Shown piece after piece: positions 54,066 to 63,836 of a DNA stretch of 64,000 bases. The stretch's first letter is position 1. Every line of letters begins with the position of its first letter. Source of the DNA: Peribacillus huizhouensis. Its GTDB lineage: Bacteria; Bacillota; Bacilli; Bacillales; DSM-1321. The DNA lies in assembly GCF_014138605.1 (NCBI RefSeq), contig NZ_JACJHX010000002.1, positions 287,899-351,898 of the forward strand, in the 5' to 3' direction. The translations under genes and the position numbers were made by a program. The notes beneath the pieces are model-generated. The model ran no database searches. It was given only the letters and a program-made list of their open reading frames with translations, and was not told the DNA's origin.

Positions 54066-56358
54066 CACTTTCGTCGGCAAATGTCGGTCGTCCAAACGTT
54101 TGCGGAGCATTTACATTTCCTGGCATTAAATCCGGTTGAAACTGTCCGGTAATATCTGGTCGAGCACCGTACCATGGCTGACTTCCATTACCTCGTTGAC
54201 CATCAACTGCTGGATAATCGCCGAATTCTGGATTGCGACCAAATCCTGGCATGCCTCCACTTGGTTGACCTCCAAATCCTGGCATGCCTCCACCTGGTTG
54301 ACCTCCCATTCCTGGCATGCCTCCACCTGGTTGACCTCCCATTCCCGGCATGCCTCCACCTGGTTGACCTCCAAATCCTGGCATGCCTCCACCTGGTTGA
54401 CCTCCCATTCCCGGCATGCCTCCACCTGGTTGACCTCCCATTCCCGGCATGCCTTCGCTTGGGTGGAACCCAGGCATGCCTCCGCTTGGTTGGCCTCCGA
54501 ATCCTGGCATGCCTCCACTTGGTTGGCTTCCGAATCCTGGCATACCTCCACTTGGTTGACCTCCCATTCCCGGCATGCCTCCACCTGGTTGACCTCCCAT
54601 TCCCGGCATGCCTCCACCTGGTTGACCTCCCATTCCCGGCATGCCTCCACTTGGGTGGCCTCCGAACCCTGGCATGCCTCCACTTGGTTGACCTCCGAAT
54701 CCCGGCATGCCTCCACTTGGTTGACCTCCGAATCCCGGCATGCCTCCACTTGGTTGACCTCCCATTCCCGGCATGCCTCCACTTGGGTGGCCTCCTAATC
54801 CTGACATGCCTCCACTTGGTTGGCCTCCGAATCCTGGCATGCCTCCACTTGGTTGACCTCCGAATCCTGGCATGCCTCCACTTGGTTGACCTCCAAATCC
54901 TGGCATGCCTCCACTTGGTTGGCTTCCGAATCCTGGCATGCCTCCACTTGGTTGGCCTCCGAACCCTGACATTCCTCCGCTTGGTTGGCCTCCGAACCCT
55001 GACATTCCTCCGCTTGGTTGGCCTCCTAATCCCGGATTACTTCCGTGATCTGAATGGTCTCCATATCCCGGATTACTTCCGTGACTTGAATGTCCACCAT
55101 ATCCTGGTTTTGCTACTGGAATATTAGCATCATAATAATCAGACTCTACCGATTCATGTTCGTAGGATCCACCTACATTTTGTGGATAGTTAGCTTGATG
55201 ATGATGTCCTGGACCCATGGCATACCCTGGTTGATACGGATTATATGGTTTTGCTACATGTTTTGGGCCACATCCACAATCGGATTCTTGTTTTTGCGGT
55301 TGGATATATGGCTGATACTGTGATCCCATCACGCCGCCAAAAGACTCCATAGAGGACTCATGTTTTCCATACGGAACGTGATGACCACCATGATAAGGCT
55401 GATTGGCCATGACTCCATGTATATTGTCGGTTCCATAATAATGAGGATGGTGATACATTTCATCAGATGAAGATTCGTGCATATGATAGTGGTGCGATCC
55501 AACTTGCGGCATCGGATATCCTGGCCCGTAAACCGGCTGCTGCGGATACTCATAACCAGTTGGACATGGCATGCTTTGCGTGCCTGCTACCATACCAGGC
55601 ATATGTGGATAGGCCCAAGGATTAGGTGGAGGCGGATAACAAAAACCAGTACCTGGCATGATCGGTGTAATAGGCATACACTCCTCTTCCATAATTACCT
55701 CCACAGACTCCACTTCCATGGATTCTACAATCTTCTCTTCTTCATAACTAGGAAGCACATGTTTTGGCTTTTCAGGTATTACAGGCATTTGTGGCTGAAC
55801 AACGGGCTTTTGCACATTCATATTCGCCATATTGACCATATAATAGTTATTAATATCAATTTCTGGAATAACCGGTTGAGGGATTGGCATTTCTTTTACA
55901 ATCGGTTTTTCCTTCACGATTACTTTTTCCTTCACAATCGGTTTTTCTTTTATGATTGGCTTTTCCTTTACTACGTGATGCTCTTTTACGATCGGTTGTT
56001 CTTTTACGATTGGTTGTTCCTTTACCACTTGAGGCGCTTGAGGTGCTTGCACCATCGGTTGTTCTTTCACCATATGTTGCTCTTTAACGATTGGATATTC
56101 TTTCACAGCGTGCTGCTCTTTCATGATTGGATGATGTTCCACAGCCCCAGCCTTCGTACCGTAATTGATTTTCGCATGATGGTGCCCATCTTTCGCGACA
56201 TGACCGCTTGCTCCAGGAATCTTTATTTTCATACCAGGCATCATCATATCCGGATTGCTAAGATGTGAATTTACCTTCTTAAGTTCTTCAAAGCTTACGC
56301 CATATTTCTTTGAAAGTTTCCAAAGAGTATCACCTTTTTGGACTATATGAATTTTCAC
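54055..56358 (-). CDS. safA: Spore coat morphogenetic protein SafA, extended with glycine-rich repeats
   Basis: 767 residues from a GTG at 56358 (AGGAGGGG eight bases upstream). N-terminal LysM domain (residues 1-45: HIVQKGDTLWKLSKKYGVSF to GMKIKIPGA) that binds cortex peptidoglycan. Next come roughly eight KEQPIVKE-type repeats (about 75-145), a His/Tyr/Pro-rich region with GQPYHGGHHVPY-like stretches, and then 23 tandem 11-residue units of the form MPGFGGQPSGG (about 447-710). SafA directs inner coat assembly with SpoVID. B. subtilis SafA is about half this length, so the repeat block is a striking expansion. Both outer parts are in one intact frame. Confidence 0.9.
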   Translation of the reverse strand: MKIHIVQKGDTLWKLSKKYGVSFEELKKVNSHLSNPDMMMPGMKIKIPGASGHVAKDGHHHAKINYGTKAGAVEHHPIMKEQHAVKEYPIVKEQHMVKEQPMVQAPQAPQVVKEQPIVKEQPIVKEHHVVKEKPIIKEKPIVKEKVIVKEKPIVKEMPIPQPVIPEIDINNYYMVNMANMNVQKPVVQPQMPVIPEKPKHVLPSYEEEKIVESMEVESVEVIMEEECMPITPIMPGTGFCYPPPPNPWAYPHMPGMVAGTQSMPCPTGYEYPQQPVYGPGYPMPQVGSHHYHMHESSSDEMYHHPHYYGTDNIHGVMANQPYHGGHHVPYGKHESSMESFGGVMGSQYQPYIQPQKQESDCGCGPKHVAKPYNPYQPGYAMGPGHHHQANYPQNVGGSYEHESVESDYYDANIPVAKPGYGGHSSHGSNPGYGDHSDHGSNPGLGGQPSGGMSGFGGQPSGGMSGFGGQPSGGMPGFGSQPSGGMPGFGGQPSGGMPGFGGQPSGGMPGFGGQPSGGMSGLGGHPSGGMPGMGGQPSGGMPGFGGQPSGGMPGFGGQPSGGMPGFGGHPSGGMPGMGGQPGGGMPGMGGQPGGGMPGMGGQPSGGMPGFGSQPSGGMPGFGGQPSGGMPGFHPSEGMPGMGGQPGGGMPGMGGQPGGGMPGFGGQPGGGMPGMGGQPGGGMPGMGGQPGGGMPGFGGQPSGGMPGFGRNPEFGDYPAVDGQRGNGSQPWYGARPDITGQFQPDLMPGNVNAPQTFGRPTFADESDAY
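54235..55030 (-). repeat. Tandem 33 bp coding repeat in safA
   Basis: About 24 copies of a 33 bp unit around GGCATGCCTCCACTTGGTTG (plus strand), encoding MPGFGGQPSGG and variants with Met/Phe/Leu at position 4 and Ser/Gly at position 9. One copy is 27 bp (54459-54475 region, MPGFHPSEG). Variants occur in blocks, the mark of slippage or unequal exchange. All copies keep the frame. Confidence 0.93.
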
Positions 56359-56388
56359 GCTGTTAACCCCTCCTATGCATAAGTCCAT

Positions 56389-56604
56389 ATATACTATGAA
56401 GCGTTAGGCAAATTGCTATCATTATCATCAAAACTTATGCGAGAGATTACTTTTTTATGAGCGCAATCCCGTTCACCACTTGGGAAGAGCAAAATTTTCT
56501 AAAAAACATCCTGAGCGTCTGCTCCTAACTAAAACGATGAAAAAAGTTCAGGTTCTCAAATCGAATAACCTTATGAAGGTGGCGGTGCGGAGGTGATTTT
56601 GCGA
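56389..56604. other. Gap between nadA and safA, upstream half
   Basis: No gene seen. It should contain the safA promoter, expected to be sigma-E or sigma-K dependent from the family; I cannot mark it with confidence. GGTGGCGGTGCGGAGGTG at 56579 is a fragment also seen near 51162. Confidence 0.3.
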
Positions 56605-56667
56605 AGCCCCGCCCCTTTTCCGAAGAGAATGCCATTTAGGTATTCTTTTCGGAAAAGGGGCGGGGCT
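56605..56667. terminator. Long perfect hairpin after nadA
   Basis: AGCCCCGCCCCTTTTCCGAA pairs without mismatch with TTCGGAAAAGGGGCGGGGCT, with an inner AGAAT/ATTCT, giving a stem of over 20 bp starting 15 bp past the nadA stop. There is no T tract, so it may act as a stability or barrier hairpin rather than a classical terminator. GCGAAGCCCCGCCCC also resembles GCGAAGCCCCGTCCCC at 51505. Confidence 0.6.
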
Positions 56668-56681
56668 AGAATATTTTAAGC

Positions 56682-57788
56682 TTACGCACGCTCAAGCATG
56701 CGATTTAAAGCAAGAATAGCATCATTTGCGATTTCTTGTGGCACCTCAATCGGATTAAACCGAACTCCACTTACAATTGATTCTAATGACCAGAGTAAAT
56801 GAGGTAAATCGATGCGGTTCATCGTTAGGCAAGGGCACATATTAGGATTCAAGGAAATAATGTTTTTATCTGGATATTTGTTGATTAATCGTTTGACAAG
56901 ATTCATTTCTGTGCCAATCGCCCACTCACTGCCGGGACTTGCTTGTTCAATTTTATCGATAATATAGGAGGTAGAACCGGCATAGTCAGACATCTCAACA
57001 ACTTCTCTACGGCATTCAGGATGAACAATGATATTCATATTTGGACGCTCTATCCGTAACGTTACTATATTCTTGGTTGTGAAATTTTCATGAACAGAAC
57101 AATGTCCCTTCCACAATAGCACAAGAACATCTTCCACATTACCATCATAGATCAATTCATCTTTATGCGGGTCCCATACAGCCATTTTATCTAGAGGGAT
57201 GCCTAGATCATATGCAGTATTTCTTCCTAAATGCTGATCAGGTAAAAATAATATTCTTTGTTTTTCGGAAAACGCCCACGAAACCATTTCTTTGGCGTTC
57301 GATGAGGTGACGGTCGCACCACCATTTTTTCCGACAAAAGCTTTAATGGCAGCTGTTGAATTCACATAAGTAAGCGGCAAAATTGTGTCTCCGTACATCG
57401 CTTGTAGCTTTGTCCAGGCTCGTTCAGTTTGCTCGATATCAGCCATATCGGCCATCGAACAACCAGCTCTCATATCTGGTAAAATGACCGTTTGCTCTCG
57501 TGTTGTCAAAATATCAGCCGTTTCCGCCATAAAGTGAACGCCGCAAAACACGATCGATTCCGCCTCACGGTTTTTGGCAGCAAGTTGTGCCAATTGTAAG
57601 GAATCGCCTGTTACATCGGCGAACTGAATCACTTCCTCACGCTGATAGTGATGACCAGGAATAAATAATCGTCCGCCAAGTTCTTTTTTAATTTCCCAAA
57701 CACGAGCTTCCATTTGTTCGTTTGACATCGTTTTATACATATCAGGTAAAACACTTGTTGATGCTTGTACCAAATCTAGAATACTCAT
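56682..57788 (-). CDS. nadA: Quinolinate synthase
   Basis: 368 residues. Long Bacillus-type NadA. Iron-sulfur cysteines are visible in [28 protein letters not shown] and [13 protein letters not shown]. It condenses iminoaspartate with dihydroxyacetone phosphate to quinolinate on a 4Fe-4S cluster. The ATG overlaps the nadC stop by one base (TAATG). The cluster probably depends on the NifS-like desulfurase encoded divergently. Confidence 0.96.
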   Translation of the reverse strand: MSILDLVQASTSVLPDMYKTMSNEQMEARVWEIKKELGGRLFIPGHHYQREEVIQFADVTGDSLQLAQLAAKNREAESIVFCGVHFMAETADILTTREQTVILPDMRAGCSMADMADIEQTERAWTKLQAMYGDTILPLTYVNSTAAIKAFVGKNGGATVTSSNAKEMVSWAFSEKQRILFLPDQHLGRNTAYDLGIPLDKMAVWDPHKDELIYDGNVEDVLVLLWKGHCSVHENFTTKNIVTLRIERPNMNIIVHPECRREVVEMSDYAGSTSYIIDKIEQASPGSEWAIGTEMNLVKRLINKYPDKNIISLNPNMCPCLTMNRIDLPHLLWSLESIVSGVRFNPIEVPQEIANDAILALNRMLERA

Positions 57789-58636
57789 TAGAGAGCCTCC
57801 TTACATTCCATTACTTTTGCGCTTATATCCAATGCCCGAACACTATGGGTCAGACAACCTAGAGAAATAAAATCAACATTTGTTTGGCGGTATAATGCCA
57901 ATGTATTTAAGGTGATCCCCCCAGATGCTTCCGTTATAATATGGGGTGGCACGAGTTTAACAAGCTCAGCAATTTCTTCTGGCGTTCTATTATCAAACAT
58001 AATAATATCAGCGCCGGCTGCAACGGCTTCTCTTACTTGCTCTGCCGATTCTGTTTCTACTTCAATTTTTATCGTATGACCAAGCTTCGATTTCACAATT
58101 TCAACTGCTTTCGTAATCGAACCAGCGAAGGAAATATGATTATCCTTAATCATGACAGCATCATATAACCCGTAGCGATGATTAAATGCTCCGCCAGAAC
58201 GGACTGCATATTTTTCTAGCATCCTTAAGCCTGGCGTTGTTTTTCGTGTATCACACGCTTTCGTCTCCGTTCCTTCTAATAGGGTACAAGCTTGCTTAGA
58301 TGCCGTAGCAATACTAGACATTCTTTGCACTAAATTAAGAACAACTCGCTCCCCCTTCAACAGTGCCGCCATGTTTCCAGTGATGGAAACAAGTGTACAG
58401 CCTGCCTCAAATTCTTCGCCATCTTGTACGAAAAGCTCAATAAACACATGCTCATCTAGTAACGAAAAGCCGGTCTTAATCACATCACTTCCCGAAAAAA
58501 CACCTTTTTCCTTCGCTAAAAAAGTTAATGTGCCACGCTCATCTTTAGCAAACAATATATCACTCGTCACATCTCGATCACCGATGTCTTCGATGAAAAA
58601 TGCTTCTAATATTTGCTTAAGCTTTAATTTGTTCAT
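57788..58636 (-). CDS. nadC: Nicotinate-nucleotide pyrophosphorylase (carboxylating)
   Basis: 282 residues. Signatures: [17 protein letters not shown] at the N terminus, [20 protein letters not shown] followed by [20 protein letters not shown], and [10 protein letters not shown]. It converts quinolinate and PRPP to nicotinate mononucleotide. It overlaps the nadB end by 20 bp; GGGAG precedes its ATG. Order nadB-nadC-nadA as in B. subtilis. Confidence 0.96.
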   Translation of the reverse strand: MNKLKLKQILEAFFIEDIGDRDVTSDILFAKDERGTLTFLAKEKGVFSGSDVIKTGFSLLDEHVFIELFVQDGEEFEAGCTLVSITGNMAALLKGERVVLNLVQRMSSIATASKQACTLLEGTETKACDTRKTTPGLRMLEKYAVRSGGAFNHRYGLYDAVMIKDNHISFAGSITKAVEIVKSKLGHTIKIEVETESAEQVREAVAAGADIIMFDNRTPEEIAELVKLVPPHIITEASGGITLNTLALYRQTNVDFISLGCLTHSVRALDISAKVMECKEAL

Positions 58637-60200
58637 ATAGCTCCCGACCTTTCAATTGATGGATGGCTCGATTCCGGTCAAGCACAACTGATTCCTCACG
58701 CCAATCCTCATCATGTTCAAACGGATAGTCTGTTCTGAAATGACCGCCTCTACTTTCCGTTCGCTCGATTGCTGAGTATGCAATCAACCATGACACGATG
58801 ACCGCGTTGATTTTTTCGATATCACGTAAAGCGAGTTGTGTCACATCAACAAACAATAATGCTTCTATATTGAATGATTCCAGCCACGATAGGAGTCTGG
58901 AAAGTTTTGCTTGATTACGGACGATTCCCGCATCATTCATTATATTTGCTTGTATAACTGTTAGATTAGGTAAAATTAAATGTGATAGCGCTCGTTTTGT
59001 TTGCTTTTTTTCAATAGGCAAAACACGTTCAGGTGCTTCTGCAAGATACCGGCCAACAGACTTTCCAAAAACGAGTCCTTCAAGCAGAGAATTGCTCGCA
59101 AGACGGTTCGCACCGTGAACGCCTGTACAAGCGACTTCACCTACTGCATATAACCCTTTGACGGACGTTCTTCCCCATTCATCAACTTCAATGCCACCCA
59201 TTAAAAAATGATTTCCTGGCGCAACCGGAATTCTTGCCTTGGTTAAATCCTGTCCATTGTTTTCACAAAGCGCAGCAATGGTGGGAAATCTTTTTTTGAA
59301 ATCAGCAATCATCGAAATGTCTAGATAGACTTGTTCACCATTTTTCAAATAAGCATAAATTGTTTGTGCGACAATATGGCGGGGAGCCAGCTCCTTTTGG
59401 GGATGCACATCGTTCATTATTCGCTTCCCTGACTCTGAAACTAACTCTGCTCCTTCTCCCCGAACAGCTTCTGACACAAGTCCTACTGTTTTGCCATTTA
59501 TATAAAGCAAGGTTGGATGAAATTGAATGAATTCCATATCTCGAATTCTTGCTCCTGCTTTAAATGCTAATGCAATGCCATCACCGCTCACAGTCGGTGA
59601 ATTGGAAGTAAATTGAAATAATGATCCACAGCCCCCAGTTGCCAAAACAACCGCTTTCGCATAAATGGAGTTTATTTTTCCTTCTTTGCTCATCGTTTTG
59701 ACGCCGATACATGAGTCGTCCTCGCCGAGAATTAATTCAATCGCCGCTGTATGCTCCATCACGTGTATGGAAGATTTGGCTAAGCGCTTTAGATAATGTT
59801 CCATCAGATGCTTTCCTGTTGCATCACCATGACGATGGAGAATCCTTCTTTGGCTGTGCGCTCCTTCTAGCCCTAGCAATGGCAAACCATGTTCATTACA
59901 ATCAAACACCATTCCTGAATGCATGAGCTCTTGCATTACGACAGGACCTTCGTTTACAAGCTTGTCAACAGCAAGTCGATTATTGTAATTGCGACCAGCG
60001 CAGACTGTATCTATTTTATGTAGCTCAGGTTTATCGTCATTGGCGATGGCACAAGCAACGCCACCTTGAGCTAAGTAGGAATTACTTTGTCTTAATTCTG
60101 ATTTTGTGATGAGTATCACATGTTTAGTCTTGCTAACTGTAAACGCTGTCTGCAAAGCAGCAACACCACTACCGACTATCAGTACATCCACCGGGTCCAT
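58617..60200 (-). CDS. nadB: L-aspartate oxidase
   Basis: 527 residues. FAD site VDVLIVGSGVAALQTAF at the N terminus, SNSYLAQGGVACAI, RRILHRHGDATGKHL, and the C-terminal part ESRGGHFRTDYP typical of the fumarate reductase/NadB group. It oxidises aspartate to iminoaspartate for NadA. AGGAGGCGGAAGT precedes the ATG. First gene of nadBCA, divergent from the nifS-like gene, with a NiaR-type operator in the 100 bp between them. Confidence 0.95.
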   Translation of the reverse strand: MDPVDVLIVGSGVAALQTAFTVSKTKHVILITKSELRQSNSYLAQGGVACAIANDDKPELHKIDTVCAGRNYNNRLAVDKLVNEGPVVMQELMHSGMVFDCNEHGLPLLGLEGAHSQRRILHRHGDATGKHLMEHYLKRLAKSSIHVMEHTAAIELILGEDDSCIGVKTMSKEGKINSIYAKAVVLATGGCGSLFQFTSNSPTVSGDGIALAFKAGARIRDMEFIQFHPTLLYINGKTVGLVSEAVRGEGAELVSESGKRIMNDVHPQKELAPRHIVAQTIYAYLKNGEQVYLDISMIADFKKRFPTIAALCENNGQDLTKARIPVAPGNHFLMGGIEVDEWGRTSVKGLYAVGEVACTGVHGANRLASNSLLEGLVFGKSVGRYLAEAPERVLPIEKKQTKRALSHLILPNLTVIQANIMNDAGIVRNQAKLSRLLSWLESFNIEALLFVDVTQLALRDIEKINAVIVSWLIAYSAIERTESRGGHFRTDYPFEHDEDWREESVVLDRNRAIHQLKGRELYEQIKA

Positions 60201-60219
60201 ACTTCCGCCTCCTGTATAA

Positions 60220-60257
60220 ACAGATGTCTTGACACATATCTTTACATACTATTTAAT
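60220..60257. promoter_or_regulatory. NiaR-type operator and divergent nad promoter region
   Basis: ACAGATGTCTTGACACATAT (60220-60239) is a near-palindrome around TGTCTTGACA, like sites described for NiaR (YrxA) in Bacillus. On the plus strand it includes TTGACA (60229-60234) with TTTAAT 17 bp on (60252-60257), a plausible promoter for the nifS-like gene. Bound niacin-NiaR would block that promoter and probably the divergent nadB one. Confidence 0.65.
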
Positions 60258-60300
60258 GATTTACAAGAGTTTTTTTCTAGCAGTCTATTTAATTAACAAA

Positions 60301-61443
60301 ATGGATGTGGATATATTGAGATATTTTGACTATGCAGCAACAACGCCAATCGATTCTGATGCACAGAAAATTTGGATCGAAGCTTCACAACGTTACTTCG
60401 GCAATAGCACAAGCCTTCATGACATCGGTACCAATGCTTCTGGGCTCCTCGATTTATCCCGGCAACAACTTGCCGATATTCTTGGTGTCAGAAAAGAAAG
60501 TGTCGTATTTACAAGTGGTGGAACTGAAAGCAATATCCTCGCCATAGAGACTTTTTTAGCTTCACGAAACCGAGCAAAAAATCATATCATGATCAGCCAA
60601 ACTGAACACGCTTCGTTAGCAAATTATGTGAAAAAACTTGCAGATGAAACAGGCTATGAAATAACATATTTACAGCATTTAGCCGATGGAAGAATTGATT
60701 TGGAACATCTATATGACAATATGAACGAACAGACATGTATGGTCATTGTTCAGCACGTCAACTCTGAGACTGGCGTCATTCAGCCGATTATAGAAATCGG
60801 CCAGATTACGCAGGAACGAGGAATTTTCCTACATGTCGATTGTGTACAATCATTTGGGAAATTTCCGCTTCAAACCATTTGTGCGCTTTGTGATAGCATC
60901 AGTATTTCCAGTCATAAGGTCTATGGACCAAAGGGCGTTGGCGCCGTCATTTTTCCGAAAATCGGTGAGCTGACCCCACCGATTCCAAACATGACGCATG
61001 AAGCGGGCTTTCGCGCTGGAACGGTCAACGTTCCTGGCATTGCCGCCTTTATTACGGCAGCAAATGCATTCGTAGATCAACAAAGTCAAGAGTTCAGTCG
61101 TGTGAAAACATTACGCGATCTTTGCTTGAATCAGCTTTTTGAACATGACGTGGATGTTCAAGTTATTGAATCGTCCTACCAATCCCCATACATTCTTGCG
61201 CTTACGTGTAGAGGATTACAAGGCCAATATATGATGCTAGAGTTAAATCGAATGGGGTTTTGTATATCAACAGGAAGTGCTTGCCAAATCGGCAAGCAAG
61301 AGCCTTCAAAAACGATGATTGCACTTGGAAAATCAGAAGAAGAGGCACATCAGCTCATACGGATTTCTTTTGGCAAACACACTACGGAGAAAGATGTTCA
61401 AAATCTTTGTCAATGTATCATTGAAATTATTACGGTTTCATAA
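60301..61443 (+). CDS. nifS: NifS/IscS-like cysteine desulfurase of the nad locus
   Basis: 380 residues from the ATG at 60301; a TTG at 60316 (giving MRYFDYAATTP) fits the family N terminus and is a fair alternative. PLP motifs: FTSGGTESNILAIE, HVDCVQSFGKFPL, the lysine in SISSHKVYGPKG, and the active cysteine in STGSACQIGKQEPSK. It supplies sulfur for the NadA cluster in B. subtilis. It is divergent to nadBCA and upstream of niaR, the conserved layout. Confidence 0.92.
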   Translation: MDVDILRYFDYAATTPIDSDAQKIWIEASQRYFGNSTSLHDIGTNASGLLDLSRQQLADILGVRKESVVFTSGGTESNILAIETFLASRNRAKNHIMISQTEHASLANYVKKLADETGYEITYLQHLADGRIDLEHLYDNMNEQTCMVIVQHVNSETGVIQPIIEIGQITQERGIFLHVDCVQSFGKFPLQTICALCDSISISSHKVYGPKGVGAVIFPKIGELTPPIPNMTHEAGFRAGTVNVPGIAAFITAANAFVDQQSQEFSRVKTLRDLCLNQLFEHDVDVQVIESSYQSPYILALTCRGLQGQYMMLELNRMGFCISTGSACQIGKQEPSKTMIALGKSEEEAHQLIRISFGKHTTEKDVQNLCQCIIEIITVS

Positions 61444-61512
61444 CAAGATTACGGTTTAGGAGTCTCTTATGATAAACTTAGGATATCGATAATTACGCTA
61501 AGGAGCGGTACA

Positions 61513-62046
61513 ATGACAGACAGAAAGAAATTGTTAGGGGAAGAAAGACGGGAAAAATTACTGAGTTTATTACAAACATCAGCTCAACCGATCACAGGAA
61601 GCGCACTCTCGAAAATGACGAATGTAAGCCGACAAGTTATTGTGAGCGATATTACCTTGCTAAAAGCAAGAAATGAGCCAATCGTCGCCACGAGTCAAGG
61701 CTATATATATTTGCAAACAAAAAAGCCAATCATGCATGAACGGACTGTCGCATGCAATCATGACCCATCACTCACTGAAATAGAATTAAATCTGCTTGTT
61801 GATCTAGGTATTATGGTAAAGGATGTAAAAGTTGAACATCCTGTGTACGGCGATTTGACTGCTTCCATTATGGTGACCAATCGCAAGGAAGTTCAGCAAT
61901 TTTTAGAGAAGGTGTCAAAGACGAAAGCCGCCTACTTGTCCGAATTGACGAACGGTATTCATTTACATACCATTGCCGCATCTTCAGAAGAACTACTCAA
62001 TGAAGCAGAGGCAGCGCTAAAGAAAGCAAACATCCTCATTGATTAA
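61513..62046 (+). CDS. niaR: Niacin-responsive repressor NiaR (YrxA)
   Basis: 177 residues. Winged helix-turn-helix (GEERREKLLSLLQTSAQPIT followed by GSALSKMTNVSRQVIVSDIT) and a C-terminal 3H ligand domain named after three histidines (VEHPVYGDLTASIM, TNGIHLHTI). It represses NAD synthesis genes when nicotinic acid is plentiful. It follows the nifS-like gene by 69 bp with AAGGAGCGG before its ATG. The likely operator is at 60220-60239. Confidence 0.93.
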   Translation: MTDRKKLLGEERREKLLSLLQTSAQPITGSALSKMTNVSRQVIVSDITLLKARNEPIVATSQGYIYLQTKKPIMHERTVACNHDPSLTEIELNLLVDLGIMVKDVKVEHPVYGDLTASIMVTNRKEVQQFLEKVSKTKAAYLSELTNGIHLHTIAASSEELLNEAEAALKKANILID

Positions 62047-62058
62047 AGGATGTCTCCT

Positions 62059-62141
62059 AAAGGTCTGAACTCGCACTCTAAATCAGTAAGTAGTGTATTT
62101 TATCTATTACTGTATTTAGTTATTGCGAGGTCTGACCCTTT
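62059..62141. repeat. AAGGGTCAGACC inverted-repeat element, copy 6
   Basis: 83 bp, ends AAAGGTCTGAACTCGCA (somewhat decayed) and TGCGAGGTCTGACCCTTT. It begins 13 bp after the niaR stop. CACTCTAAATCAGT is shared, inverted, with copy 4 near yajC. Confidence 0.8.
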
Positions 62142-62162
62142 GCATGTACAGCACCATTCAAC

Positions 62163-63038
62163 TCATTTCTGCATGACGCTACTTTTAACAGAGAAGCTAG
62201 GATAGGAGCCTAGAACAGACACTTTGCAACCTAAAGCCTCTAACTCAGCAATCGTTCCTGGAATCAACACTTCGTCCATCGCCATTTCTACATCAATAAT
62301 AAAGAGATAGTCGCCAAGACCCGTTTTCATTGGTCGAGACTCGATTTTGGAAAGATTCAACTTCCTCCAAGCAAATGCAGATAACACTTGATGCAGCGCC
62401 CCCGTATAATCCGCTGGCAGCGTGACCATAAGCGTCGTTTTCTTGCCACCTTCTACCGCCATATGTCCACGATACGCTACATCTTTATGAGAAACGACAA
62501 CGAACTTCGTATGATTATGGGAATAATCATGAATATTATGATTCGTGATGACAAGTCCGTACTCTTCTGCTGCCATCTCATTAGCAATCGCCGCAATTTT
62601 CCGCTCTGGATTCTCTTTAACCATTTTTGCTGCCGCAGCCGTTGACGTTGTATATTCATAAGGAATCCCTTTCAACTCACGGTGCAAAAATTTATGACAT
62701 TGCGCGATCGCATGGGAGTGAGAGTAAACGATATCCGGTTTAAATGCAGGATCACTATGATTAGGATGAACCATATAATGCTGCTGAATCGGAATAATAA
62801 TTTCTCCCCGTATCGGCAACTGTGCTTCATGGGTTAAATAATCAATCGTGATGTTAACCGAACCTTCCAACGCATTTTCAATCGGAACGAGAGCAAGTTC
62901 CACCTCTCCTTTTTCAACTGCATCTAGACAGTCAAGAATCGTCGGCATCGGTATTTTATTTGCATCAGGAAATAGCTTAGAAACCGCTAAATCCGTGAAA
63001 GTTGCCTTTGGACCCAAGAAAGCAATTTCATATGTCAT
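62163..63038 (-). CDS. pheA: Prephenate dehydratase
   Basis: 291 residues from the ATG at 63038 (AAGGAG upstream; the start at 63059 is inside that site). Catalytic domain: AFLGPKATFTDLAVSKLF, VPIENALEGSVNITIDYL, TSTAAAAKMV and HTKFVVVS, where the usual Thr-Arg-Phe reads Thr-Lys-Phe. The C-terminal ACT domain carries LSKIESRPMKTGLGDYLFII, the phenylalanine-binding ESRP motif. It makes phenylpyruvate from prephenate and should be feedback-inhibited by Phe. Confidence 0.95.
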   Translation of the reverse strand: MTYEIAFLGPKATFTDLAVSKLFPDANKIPMPTILDCLDAVEKGEVELALVPIENALEGSVNITIDYLTHEAQLPIRGEIIIPIQQHYMVHPNHSDPAFKPDIVYSHSHAIAQCHKFLHRELKGIPYEYTTSTAAAAKMVKENPERKIAAIANEMAAEEYGLVITNHNIHDYSHNHTKFVVVSHKDVAYRGHMAVEGGKKTTLMVTLPADYTGALHQVLSAFAWRKLNLSKIESRPMKTGLGDYLFIIDVEMAMDEVLIPGTIAELEALGCKVSVLGSYPSFSVKSSVMQK

Positions 63039-63212
63039 GTAAAATAACTCCTTTTTCACGAAAATAATGTTTATCTTATGATATATTCTGATATTTTACA
63101 ATAGTTTTGCAACAAAAGGGTGGAAAAACAAAAATTAAATGTATGAAATTAAGAATATGCATCGAATTTTGTCATTGATCAGGGATAAAACTTCCATTTT
63201 CCAGCTTTACAA

Positions 63213-63302
63213 GCGCCAGATTGAAGGGTTTGCGTGCCGGAATCGATACTCTGCGAGCGGGATTTAAGTATTGCACACCGGAGCTGAATTTATGCGTCAA
63301 TC
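63213..63302 (+). repeat. 21 bp-phased GTGCC array, diverged copy
   Basis: Unit starts at 63213 (GCGCCAGATTG), 63234 (GTGCCGGAATC), 63255 (GAGCGGGATTT), 63275 (ACACCGGAGCT) and 63296 (GTCAATC): spacings 21-21-20-21. The sequence has drifted but the phase is exact. It ends next to the pheB terminator and points toward pheB. Confidence 0.8.
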
Positions 63303-63305
63303 TAT

Positions 63306-63337
63306 AGAAAAAAACCCACGCACAATATGCATGGGAT
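63306..63337 (-). terminator. Terminator of pheB
   Basis: CCCATGCATATTGTGCGTGGG then TTTTTTT on the minus strand, 8 bp after the pheB stop. Confidence 0.85.
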
Positions 63338-63343
63338 AGCCAA

Positions 63344-63796
63344 TCACGTACCAGATCCTAATACTTCTACCCTTTCGACGAATTCCATTTTCCTGAAATT
63401 TGTCATCATTTCATCCACTCCAACCTTCATCGCACTTGCATCGAGTGATAAAGTTACATTGGCTCGACCTTGTAGAGGAATCGTTTGGTGAATAGTTAAC
63501 ACGTTACAGCCAGATGATGCGACGACACGCAGCAACTCTGATAAAGTTCCGGAGCGATCTTCCAGATAAAAGAATAATGTAACCAATTTTTCCTTTACAA
63601 TCGTATGAAATGGAAAAACGGTATCACGATATTTATAATAAGCACTTCTACTTAAATCTACCCGTTGGACGGCTTCCCAGACTGATTCAGCTTTGCCTCT
63701 TTCAATCATTTCTTTCGCATCCAGTGTTTTCTTCATCGCTTCCGGCAGCACATCTTCTCTAACTAAGTAGAATTTTTTATCAATTTTGTTCGCCAT
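63344..63796 (-). CDS. pheB: ACT-domain protein PheB
   Basis: 150 residues. An N-terminal segment ([20 protein letters not shown]) with a helix-turn-helix-like part ([20 protein letters not shown]), then a C-terminal ACT domain ([20 protein letters not shown]). B. subtilis PheB lies beside pheA downstream of obg and was once called a chorismate mutase; a regulatory role in phenylalanine metabolism is more likely. GGAGGTG precedes the ATG. pheB is 306 bp upstream of pheA, with an array repeat and a terminator in between. Confidence 0.92.
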   Translation of the reverse strand: MANKIDKKFYLVREDVLPEAMKKTLDAKEMIERGKAESVWEAVQRVDLSRSAYYKYRDTVFPFHTIVKEKLVTLFFYLEDRSGTLSELLRVVASSGCNVLTIHQTIPLQGRANVTLSLDASAMKVGVDEMMTNFRKMEFVERVEVLGSGT

Positions 63797-63836
63797 GCGC
63801 GCACCTCCAACTTTATGACGTTAAAATATTTTTGTC

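Noticed and set aside
54174..55127. Long plus-strand open frame (317 codons) rich in Leu/Cys/His opposite safA
   Set aside because: It is the mirror of the 33 bp coding repeat; a repeat of length divisible by three keeps other frames open. The safA frame has a LysM domain, a ribosome site and a conserved position. The same holds for the frames at 54126-54798 and 55477-56268.
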